Shown piece by piece: positions 38,201 through 50,200 of a DNA stretch of 64,000 nt. Source of the stretch: Agelas oroides (Eukaryota > Porifera > Demospongiae > Agelasida > Agelasidae); assembly GCA_949130485.1 (NCBI GenBank), contig OX422194.1, forward strand, positions 2,892,641 through 2,956,640, in the 5' to 3' direction. Under the pieces are notes generated by a model. That model was not told the DNA's origin. It saw only the letters and a program-made list of their open reading frames with translations, and made no database searches. Made by a program: the position numbers and the translations under genes. The stretch's first letter is position 1. Each line of letters opens with the position of its first letter.

Positions 38201-41200
38201 GAGCATTGCGTATAGCCTGGTCTTCGGTATCTCCATAGGCTTTTGAAGCACTAAAATACCTCCAAGCACTCTAGAGTTATAACGCTGACATTCAAGCGCA
38301 TTTATTGAATTCTGAGAATGACAGGTTGTTCATCATAACCTTAAAGAGAATGGAGTGAGGTGAGGTGGAGTGGTGACATCAACTATCACTATGGCAGCTG
38401 GAACAGCCATTGTGAGAAAGCATGATAGAACTCTTCTTAAAGAGAATGGAGGACGTGTCATGATAACAAAGACCTGGGCAAAGTCGTAAGACCTTATTAG
38501 AATCGTCTTATAAGAATCTTAGACGATTCTTATAAGATTCAACTAAATCTTATAAGACTTCCCCACTTCTTAATTACTGTTTCTTTAGCCTCCTACCCAG
38601 GCCACGTGGGAGGAGGGAAAAGTGGCCTGGTATCCACTGTTTGCACATGCGCGAAAAACCCCACGATTTCATGGGGTATCGTAAAGCATCGTTTACGAAC
38701 CATTAATCTTTACCGTATGGCTCCGAAGCACGTCCGTCTTGAGCTTATCCCACGAACATGGCAGGTAAAAGCGAGGACTTTGATAAAGCGCTCAAGTTTG
38801 CTCTTTGTTGTATTGGAAAAGGAGATTTCACGTTGAAAGCAGAGCAGCTGGATGCGATCAAATGTATCTACGATGGTAAAGACGTATTCCTGTGGCTACC
38901 CATGGGATTTGGTAAGCGGCCATCTGCTACGAGACTCTGCCGTTTGTTTTCAGCTACAAGCACAGTGACGGTGGAACCGGCAGTGGTTGTAGCGTAGTCC
39001 TTGTCGTGTCACCCCTTGTGTCTCTGATATGGAAGCCATCACCGCGTAAACACTGCAAGCCGTATATCTAGTTTGGTTATTTCTCCACATAACATATAAC
39101 TTGTCCATAATCGGACTCGTTTGCGGAAGATTTCCGGAATCGTCTGCGCATGCACAAACAGTGGATACCAGGCCACTTTTCCCTCCTCCCACGTGGCCTA
39201 GGTACGAGGTTACTGTTTCTTATAAGAGAACTTATAAGATTCTTATAATATTCTTATGGAACTATCCCAAATCTCTTACAAGAAATTATATTGTAAGGGT
39301 TTCTTTATAAGATTAGAGATTTCTTATAAGAGAAAGGTTATGTAACAATTACCGGTATACATATGAATATCAATATTTATTATCCAGTTGATATTTCTAC
39401 AACAGTAGTTTCCTATTCCCGTGCCGTGCAATATCACACGATATTGCACGGGTAGTTATTGCACGGGCCCTGAGGCTATATACGTGCAATATCCTAGCAA
39501 CCAGCGTGCGCTTTAATTAGAACCAGTGCGTTCGAACGGCGAGTTACTCTGTACTTCGTGTAAGAAGAGACACGACGCTGTTGTGGTAATGGATAATAAA
39601 TACTTTATTACACTCGTTAGCGTGCATATCGCGGTTATTGCACTCGTGGGCTGCATTTTCACTCGCCTTCGGCTCATGAAAATACCACGCCCACTCATGC
39701 AATAACTCACGATATTGCACGCTAACTCGTGTAATAAGGTATATTTATTATATACCTAGTATATGCGCCAATAGTATTTCCCATAGAGCAACACGACTAA
39801 TATCTTCCCATATTCGATAGTCTGTATTCGATAGCCCTCAGGGCATATGGTGCGTAGCAACCGCGGCATGTGCTCTAATTGGAATGGACTCGTAGCCGCT
39901 GCTGAAACAATGAATAAACTTTCATTACGGATGAAGACGGCATTATTTACTGACTTACGGTACTTTCTTCCACTGGTACAGGGATCGATACGCATGCTGG
40001 TGCCGTCCAAAGCTAGAAACAGGCCAGCAGCCTGAAGCTCATTAAATATGCACGCAGCAGCGACCTTTGTACTACACATGCGCAGTAGCTGTCTATCTTC
40101 TAGTTGCTGCTAAATCAGAGTTGTATATATTATTTGATGTGTGAGAAGGCAATATGGCTGGATATTACACTCTTGTGCTGTATTTTCACTCGCCTGCAGC
40201 TCGTGAAAATACAGCCACACACTCGTGCATTATCCAGCCATATTGCCTTCTCACCCATCAAATAATATATATATATATATATGTATAGTTAAACATATAT
40301 TTCACACCGAATTTGTGTATGGTACATACGTGCTTGCATGATATATATGACCACTAGCTAGCTAGCATACTGTTCTGTCCGACATATATACGCAGTCGCT
40401 GTCATGCATTTGACTTGTGCTTATTTCAGTAGTCAATGAATCCCTGGTTAAGCTTTGAGAGCATTTCCCCACTATCCCAGCTACCTGGGTACACTTTCCG
40501 CACCTCACCTGTACAGGGATAAGTCAGACAAAACGTTCAAACGAGGGGTACACTTTCCGCACCTCACCTGTACAGGGATAAGTCAGACAAAACGTTCAAA
40601 CGAGGGGTACACTTTCCACACCTGTATAGGGATAAGTCAGACAAATTGTTCAAACAAAGGGTACACTTTCCGCACCTATATAGGGATAAGTCAGACAAAA
40701 CGTTCAAACGAAGGGTACACTTTCCGCACCTGTATAGGTATAAGTCAGACAAAACGTTCAAACGAAGGGTACACTTTCCGCACCTGTATAGGGATAAGTC
40801 AGACAAAACGTTCAAACGAAGGGTACACTTTCCGCACCTCACCTGTATAGGGATAAGTTTGAGTCCAAATCCCAAACAGCCATTTTCTCAGGCTGAAGAC
40901 TGTGAACAATTCTGTTACAGAGATGAGGATCGCTTTCGCGGGTTCTCCAGAGCAGTTTTCACTGTCATTGAGCTCAAACTCTTCATTACTCAAATGCATG
41001 ACCGCGGTTTCGGCCTAATTGGGCCTCATCAGGTGCATGCAGAGTACAAAATGTGTACATGCAGGACTATATATACGCTAGTACAACATGGCGTGTGACG
41101 TCATGCGTACCCACGCAATACAGATGCTACATGTACAGTTCGGTAGCAGAGTTGATGTCAGGGGAGTCTCACTCCAGTTTGCCAATCTCCAACCTAGCCA

Positions 41201-44200
41201 GTCAGACCTAGCCACAGACCTAGCCATTTCTTTTGGACCCATCTTTTTAACATAAACATCAATAGCTCCATTGTGGAATGCACAACTGCTACAGCTTTTG
41301 CAAGATGAAGAGATGAAGGGGTTAAGAACAAAATCATATGCAGTTACCATGGTAACATGACCTCATTCAGCTCGTTGACACCCACACAATTATCATCTTA
41401 ACTCTTTGCACACGAAGTGCAGATTTATATGCATACGTAATTCATTCAGCCTACGCGATGTGCGTATATATATATGCACAGAGGTCACAGTAGCAAAGTG
41501 TAGCAAGATTTTGGGGTGAATCCCTGCCTACTGAGTAGTAATAAGTCTAGGCCACACCTTTTCACTTACATCATTATCAGCGAAGGGCAGGAAGGGGCGG
41601 TACAACTTTGTGAGCGACGGTGGATTTTGCCAAGGGTTAGTGAACACAAAGCTTTCCCTTGAACACGGGAAGCAAATGGACTCCAGACTTCACACAAAGC
41701 TGAAATACTACCTTCAAATAACTTGAAAATAGGCTGAATGGGTCGTGGCTGTAAGTAACAAGTGAGAAAATCGGCACCGTTTCGAATCACTGGTAAGCTA
41801 CGATGTATAGACTCAGATAATGGCTTCAAACAATTGCAAAAAGCGGTGTGTGCACTTTTTGGCCAATCTGCTCTCAGTAGTCTTTTGAAACACAAACACT
41901 GAAATAGTGGATACCAATTTTGAAATTCAGCTTCATAAATCATGTGAGAACAAAAAACTGTCCAGGTTTCAGAGCTCCGCTACTCTAAACACCCGAGAAC
42001 AGAAAACAGTATGTCACTCTGGGTGTCTTAACCTAAACTCCTGAGGAGTGAGTGTACAGGTTTCAGAACCCAAGTACTCCAAACGCCTGAGAACCAAAAA
42101 CACTACCTAACGGCTAACCTTCCATTTTCAGAACAGAACTTGAACATCTCGAAGTAACGCCCCACACTCGCTAAAGTTCAAAGTTGAGTGATCAATTTTT
42201 GCCGCCACATGTACCACTTACTGCATGTACATATATCAGATAGATATCGATGTCAGCCAACTACATGTATAGAGATGGTCAACTGTGAAAATGGGATGGA
42301 CCCAAGATAACAGTACATAACTATAATACTACAGAAAGAGTATGCAGTTAGCTATCTGTTGCCATAGCAACTAAGTATAGATATCGATATCAGCCAACTG
42401 AAACTGAGAGGCTACAAAACAAATATCAGCAATTAAATACCTGTATAGAGATGGTCAACTGTGAAGATGGTATGGACCCAACATAACAGTACATAACTAT
42501 AATACTACAGAAAGAGTATGCAGTTGGCTTGTGTGTTGTAGTCTGAAGGAACTGCCGGACACTGCCTGATGGCAGTTATGGGTGCAAGAGGGGCAGTGGT
42601 CTGCCCTTCCACAGTTACCTTCAAAGCTTGCAGGACTTCATCTAGTCCTCTGAGCAGGATGCGCAGTGGGGGCAAGAAGCATGGCCCTGAAGCCAACTTG
42701 TAACACATCCCTGACAACCGATGATTCTCCCACAACACTTAGCAACAGTAGGTGTTGACACCACCCCCTTGCAGATAACGCACTGGAAAGTTTGCTGCAT
42801 GTTCTTCATGAACATCAGAACCTTCTGGATATTTGAAACTCCTTGAGCAATTTCATCCAGCTTGGCACTTAAACTAGAAGAGAGGCATGGACGTTTCGTG
42901 GCTGGTTTGAGCTGAGAGGAGCCTGACGAATCAGATTCCTCACTAGCATCACCCATGGTGAGATCAATACTGGCCCTCATCACATTTGTTGACTGGCCAC
43001 TCACCTTATCATACAACGACTTGTTAGTGTGACGATTTCAAAAAGCTTTCGGTACTTGTACTTTCGTTCTCTGTGAGAGGATAGCATTTGCTGTCAAGTA
43101 GTACAACCTCCATATCCAGCTGCTCCTTTAGTAATTCAGCTACTCGACGCACAGTGCATGAGGAAGCATCCAGGGTCACGTGTGTTTGGGTCACAACTTC
43201 GTAGTTGACCTTTGTGTTGCCCTTCCAACCATCTTTTATTCCCTCCCTCCTCCGAACTGAGATGATCATGATCGACTTACTCCAAGTCTTCTTCTTCGTG
43301 TGCGATGGTCCAGCTATCAAACATGTTGGTGACGTATACACGCCAAAAGGTGACGACACATCTCTTCTGGTATCAGTGCCAGGAAGGGACGTGGGCACAG
43401 GACTGGCTGGTGGTACATGTCCCCTCACCTCGTAGGCAGATCCAGGGGTAACCAGTGGCCCTGAAAATATCCCACCTCTTGGCCAGACTGCAATGTTGCC
43501 TGTCTTTCTTACCATCCACAATGGTCTTCCAAGGTCTAAGTTAAACATCGGCGCGATGCTTTCCACCTGCATTCGAAAAAGGCAGGGTAAATGATACACA
43601 GTACATTAGTTAGCTGCTGGTGGGAAGACGTCAGTGACAGTCAAGGCATGGTTCATGCACAACATGGTCTTTGCAAGACAGTCACCAATTCACTTATGTT
43701 GAGATCTTCTAGGGCCACACTTAAGTAGTTGTTTCACTGGATCAACACCACACTCTCCACAGACATTTTACTCACGACGATCCACACGCGCAAACAGCAA
43801 AAGACGGACGCTCGCTAACAGGTTGTTCAGGGTGCTGTACATGCAGTAAGTGAATAAATTAGTACATGCATGCTATCAGATTCTACTCAACTTTGAACTT
43901 TAGCGAGTGTGGGGCGTTATTTCGAAATGTTCAAGTTCTGTTCTGAAAATGGAAGGTTAGCCGTTAGTGTTTTCAGTTCTCCGGCGTTTGGAGTACTTGG
44001 GTTCTGAAACCTGCACACTCACTCCTCAGGAGTTTAGGTTAAGACGAGAACCCAGAGTGACATACTGTTTTCTGTTCTCGGGTGTTTAGAGTAGCGGAGC
44101 TCTGAAACCTGGACAGTTTTTTGTTCTCACATGATTTATGAAGCTGAATTTCAAAATTGGTATCCACTATTTCAGTGTTTGTGTTTCAAAAGACTACTGA

Positions 44201-47200
44201 GAGCAGATTGGCCGAAAAGTGCACACACCAAAAAGCTTACCAAGCACTGATCAGCCACTTAGATAAACTAGTCCAGCCTAGTTACACGCTGTCGATGCAA
44301 GTCAGCCCACTTGCAACGCCCTGGGCTTGCTAGGCAACGCTTGACACTTTGATCCTCAGACTGTTAACATTAATTTCCGTGTTAATAAACGCTGATGTAC
44401 AAACAATTTCCGCGTGTAAAGAGTTCATTTTGTTTAAAAATCTAAGTATTCTTGTGCACTTTGTACTTCACTTTAGTTGATATTTTTCTATCACTGAGGA
44501 TCAACAAAGGAACAGTTTTACAGAAACTTTTTCAGAAATTCAAAGTGTAACATGCCATACAATTTTCTCCCTGAAGATATTATAAAGTGTATGTACTTTT
44601 TTCATGCAGTTATCAAAAATTACCAAAAAAGCTGTGCATGGTACATCACAAGTACATGTACAAGAAAGTTACAGAGCAAAATTTCCAAACCTACGTGTAT
44701 AGCAAACTTACCACATTTATTCATTTACATCAATCCTTCGATGTGAAGTATAAATCTTCTTGCACTTCTTTACAAAGGCTTCCAACTCAGGACCACCTGG
44801 GATTCCCTCAAGGTAGCCAAACATACATTGTCTTACCTTACGGAAATGCTTCCAGATATTTTCATGAGTTACTGAGTCTAGAGCATCCGGAACACTCTTG
44901 CGTAGCAGTCCAGCATATTGTATGATTTGTGAAGGCACGAGCAAAATGTTTAGCCTGGGCCCAGCACCTTTCAATCGTGTTTAATTCACAATGAAACTTA
45001 GGAAGCATGATGCAGGTATGCCCACAGCTATTGAGAAATGTTCGATCCTCATTTTTTCATTCTTGAAGTCTTAATTAACTCTTTAACCACTGTAGGCTAT
45101 TTACTGGAAGTCTTTATTAGGCTATGGATACCTTCCTTGGTCCATATTTCTACTTGTGCTTGGAGCTAGCACTGGAAACTTGAGTCAAAGCTTTATTGAC
45201 ACATTCTCTGTAGGTTCATGACCTTAGCCACACCCACTCTTTAGCGAGCATTCAATAGTCAGGGCCCTTCGACCAGAGAACACTCCTCCGGACTAAAGGC
45301 TGCCTGAAATGGAGTCCCTACAAGCTGAAAGGAGCGTTTTCTATGCCCATTTGTGCAAGAAAGCAGACAAATGGCCCACCGGGCATTGATCAGGGCTTTT
45401 CTACTGCCAGCTGCAACAGCCGCCATGCACTGTCAGCCAGAGGGGTGTGCTAACTGATAACATGCGGCCGAAGTTAGACGACGCCAAAAAGTGTCATCGG
45501 TGGTTAAAGGGTTAATGGGTTGCCAGCTCACGTCTCATATCCTCCAACTTCATATGACAGGTGTCAACTCCCCTTTCTTTTAGGACCTGTACGAGACCTT
45601 TGGGGACTCCAATGATGAATACCGTGGTCTGTACTTTGCCTTGCCGAACAGTGTTTCTCATACGTTGTTGCTTGCTACCTGGTTTTGCGTTCATTTTGTA
45701 TGCATTCAGGGTATTGTCAGCATAGGCTCCGTGACAACTGCTATGGTCAAAAATCCATGCAACCTTGTACCCCTTTTCCCGAGGATACTACAATCTTGAT
45801 AGCATCTTTGATTTGGACTAGGAACTTGTCAGAATTCCAATAACCTTCTTTGTTCTCTACCGTATTCCCAAAAAATTCTGGCTTGTCATTTGAGGTCTAG
45901 ATGCTTCTGAAGTCCTTGAGCAAATTCTTCCTCTGTTAAGCGGAAATATCCATTGTGTTCATCAATAAAGTCTGAAACCATTATACTGGCCCCTTTCCCT
46001 TTTGGACGAAGAAAGTGCATATCCTTGGTTCCCCAGAAAAACATTTGCCCCTCTTTTGCTTGAAAGGTGCTTTGCTTCATCGTGGAATATCACTACAGTC
46101 TTGTTGATCTGTTCGGCAGAAGGACTTTCAAGATCTTGAGGGAGACACATTTCAGCTTCACGTGTAAGTGCGTTATCCTTATTTAGAAATCCCAAGGTAA
46201 ACATCTTCCTCAGGAATGAGCTCCGGTATTCTACTACATCAGACCATTCATGTCCATCTACGTAAGTATCTTTCTTGTGATCAAGGATCTGGAATCCCAG
46301 CTCATGAAGCCATTTGTGTCCAGTTTCAACAGAAATATGTCATGGGAGTTCAGGTGTGAGAACTTGATTTGGCAGGAGAGTTTCATTTACCCATTTGCAA
46401 AATGAAACAGCTGTCATGTTCGGTCTTCCCCTCACTGACGTATTCTCTCTGACGTATTTCGTAGCAAGTTTATTAAGTTCCTCATTCTGCCACACAACTC
46501 CTCACTGATATTTTCCTTGCAAGGTATCCGGGAATTCTCCCTTATTGGCATGAAGGTTGACCTCCACTCTCTCACAGTGCGATCACTTTTTCCAAGCACA
46601 GATCCGATCACGTTTGCAGCTTCAGTTAGCTGGATCTGCAAAACTGCAAAACACCAACTAGCAAATACCAAAGGAGAATTGAGAGTGAAAGGAGGTCATC
46701 TCTGTCAAGTGATTCCACCCATTCGTGTGAGTAACTGTGGATATTGACCCAAAATCCTCTTTAGAATCATCTTCAGAGTCGTAATCACTGATTATTTCAA
46801 TCGCAGATGACGGTCGCTCTCCACTGTCAATACTAGACCCAGATTCTTCCTTATTTTGCTTGGACTGCCTAGCTATTTTCCAACTGTAGCTTCCTTTTTG
46901 ACTTGGGGGGGCATCGTACATATACAGTACCATCAAGGGGTGGTCATTCCCATAGGTGCCGTAGTCACAGCTGCGACCGGGGTCAAGAAGCGGTCAAGGG
47001 GTCAAGGGCTGTTTTTGGTGTCAGTCAAGCAGTCAAGGACAATTTTCAAACTCGGTAACAGCGGTCAAGATGTTTACGTTTTACGCATGCGTATTGCACA
47101 TAGTGTAGTCAAGTGTGTGCGGTCAAACGGTCAAGGTCCCGTTTGCGGTGCGGTCAAGCGGTCAAGCAACAAAAACGATGGTCAAAATATTTTGACCCCA

Positions 47201-50200
47201 GTCGCAGCCGTGACTACAGCGCCTATTGGAGTGACCACCCCTTGACCATGTACACGTACTTCAAGTAAACAGCCCTAAACAACTTCGCTTCTTTCACGAG
47301 GTCGCACTGAAGGTGTGTTTTAATTAGAAACACAACCTGTAGACCTGCAATCTGATTGGTTAATTCCATAGCAACCGTTCAAAATTGTCAAAACTGGTCA
47401 AAATTTTTTTGGAACGGTTGGAAAAAATGAGAGCATTGGATTTTTGTACCAAGAGCCTGACTTACCTTACAATTCCATTCAGTGGATGAGCAGTGGCAAT
47501 GCTGAGTTTATGGGCCTTTGATTTCGTAGGCCAAACAGAGTAAGCCAAGGTGGTCCCAATGTCCCTTGGGGCCTCCAGACCTATGTGCCTATAGGAGGGG
47601 TTGGTAACTGCTTTTTCCGCTCCATTTCTGAGAGATGGTGAATTGTGTACAAGTAATGACATAGCAAATTCACACTCAAATTAAGTGTGGTCACATCTTG
47701 GAATCGGAGGTGGACTGTCCATGCTACTCTTCTGTGTAACTGGGGAGGGGCTACGGGTACATAAAGATTCCTGCAGTCATTATTATGAACTCTGCATGTG
47801 CCTACCCTGTCCCTGCACCGGAAACTTTGAGGAGGTACCCAAGGTGGCCGCAGCCAGGGGCCTGTGACCACATATTGTAGCCTGTGCCAACAATCCCGGA
47901 AAACTCCTTCGTAAGATGTCCCACTATTTTAGTGAATTGCATTAGTGAGAGATGGTGCAGTATGACTTGAGAGTACTGGTTCCCCGTATCGCGAGCGGTA
48001 ACGGGGTGATGAGGAACCCCACATTCAGCCAATTCAATGAATTGGGCAATTTCTTGGAATATAAACTGCTGAAAGTTATTGGCGGATTGCTCTGCATGAC
48101 CCTTCGTTTGCTTGATAATCTCGATCATAGTTTTGGAAGTTTATGCCTGGTTGCACTATATCAGCCTGGCCAGTTGGTGGTGGGTGTCACTGTTATCTTC
48201 CACATGCACATAGTACCCAGGCTTTCTGTTCCAGATTTTGTCTCGCAGCTTTGGATAAAAATCGGAAGGAAAGCCTGGAATGATTTCACACATGACACGG
48301 TGGCACCATGACGTCGAATGTACTGGCCGCAAAGGTAACACATTGTGAAATTTTCATTTGTGTTATTGTCAACGGTCTGAGGAAAGACAAGACCAAGTCC
48401 AAGGCAACAGAATTACCTGGCGTCTGGGCTCGTTGTACACCAAACGTAGCTACAGCAGCCGACTGGTATTCCAGAAGTCACAGCTTTGCTGAAATGCAGG
48501 AGCTTGTGGGTGCCACAAAAAAGCCTCCAATTACAGCTCAATTCTTTGTGGCACTCATGGACTCTGTGCTACCCAGGAATATCAGCCTCAAATCTAGTTG
48601 TTATGTACATCACCGTGACTTATGGAACCAAGGACAACGTTGTTAGAGCTGGCTGTGCTATTGACATATTCCAGCTGGCTCTGAATGTCTTGCTGCAACT
48701 GCAGCTGTTTCAACGTGTTCACATCCTTTCTTGCAGCAATCTTGATGACATTATAAAAATTTGATATTGTCTTATTAATATTGTTCCAACCTCTAATTTG
48801 TTAGGCAATGGTGAAAAAATTATCTTGGTAACATCAGTTGTTGAAGTTGATTTTTACCTTTCTCTTTTTGCTAACAGGTTGTTCAGAGCAATTCTACATA
48901 CATAGTTGTAGAAGGAAGTGTATATGCATGATTGAAGGTATTTAAGTTCCCATTGTACGTACATTGCTTTCCACAATTTCTAGGATGGTAGCTCGGTATC
49001 TGCCACCTTTCACCTTCGAACAAACAGTTGCTTGAACTTCAAGTGAAATAAAATCGAGTTGAAATTCATAATCCAAGACATCAATCCTGTACAGCTCTTA
49101 CAACAGGCCAAAGACAGAATGGGTTAACTGCATCGCAGTGTTCATCACTCCAGTGCTGGATCATCACATGCTTTGCACTACGGACGATCTTCAGGATGGT
49201 CTGGTATTGGTATGAAGGAAAATTACACATAGTTACCAAGCAGGTATAGACATCACCATCAGGCTCCAGCCTCTTGCTGTCAAGCACTTCCTCCTCCTCG
49301 TTTTCATACCTTACACACAATTTTTCTGGGAGTTAGGTATGATGCTGTTATGGCATTGCTCTCTCGTGTAGTCCAGATAATTTATATAATACTTGTTGAA
49401 GCACTAGCAGTACCAGTGGATACTGAAACACTCACAAATGATCCTGACTGTACTGTAGAGGTTGGCTCAGAAGATGATTGCGGTATTGAGGTGGACTCAA
49501 GTGATTGTGGAATTGAAGGAGACTGTGGTGAAGACTGTGGTACTGAGGTTGACTCAGAAGCTGATTGTACTGTAGAGGTAGACTCAGATGTTAAAATTGC
49601 CGCAGAAGGCGTGGAAGATGTTTCCTCATAGTCCTCATGGTCAGAATCACAACAATCATATTCTGACGCATCAAATGTATCAGTGATCTGACTCATGGTT
49701 GGAATCCTCTTCTCTAAAATCTGTTAAGATCATATCACCAGAAGGGATAAGCTTATAGCCAGGAATGGGGAAGTCATGATCAGGATAATTGGGCTGATCA
49801 TCATTTGGGAAAAACTTGGTGACCTGGTGGTATCAGCTCACAGCTAGAGTGCCTACTTTGAGTTTGTTCATATCTTCACATGACAATATTATGCATTCAT
49901 CCTTGAAATGCATTGCAAACTCTCTGCGATAGGCTACATAAGCGAACAGATAGTGGAAGTCCACGTGATGTTCACGAAAATCATTTCCCTTGGCGTGCTT
50001 TAACAAGACTCTTGTACCTCTCGGCAGCAAGGGTTTTCTGTCGAGATGGTACCATCAAGTAGGCAACTGTTGTGCGCCCTAGTCCACGCTCCTTAAGACC
50101 AGAAATTTGTTGGAGGAGGTGGTCACAAATTTGAGCATGGGTTACACCAGAAACATTCCCTGTGTCAGTCCTCCGTCTGACATGAGCTGAATAGCCATGC

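Larger units (their letters stand above)
41398..44430 (-). mobile_element. 3-kb TTAA element carrying a RING-finger gene
   Basis: Left end TTAACTCTTTGCACACGAAG; right end GAAT/CGCGTGTAAAGAGTTCA region (44406-44430), one base off TTAA. The outer 250 bp on both sides match, in reverse, the ends of the short elements at 61520 and 62939 (shared GAGTAGTAATAAGT, GGAAGGGGCGGT, CCAGCCTAGTTACA-like text). Just inside are 340-bp inverted repeats (41845-42192 and 43886-44235). The only gene inside is the RING protein below; I found no transposase. Superfamily open: TTAA targets suggest piggyBac or Kolobok. Confidence 0.65.

Noticed and set aside
48308-48764. Plus-strand ORFs near 48.3 kb
   Set aside because: No motif; they lie over the minus-strand family C transposase relic.
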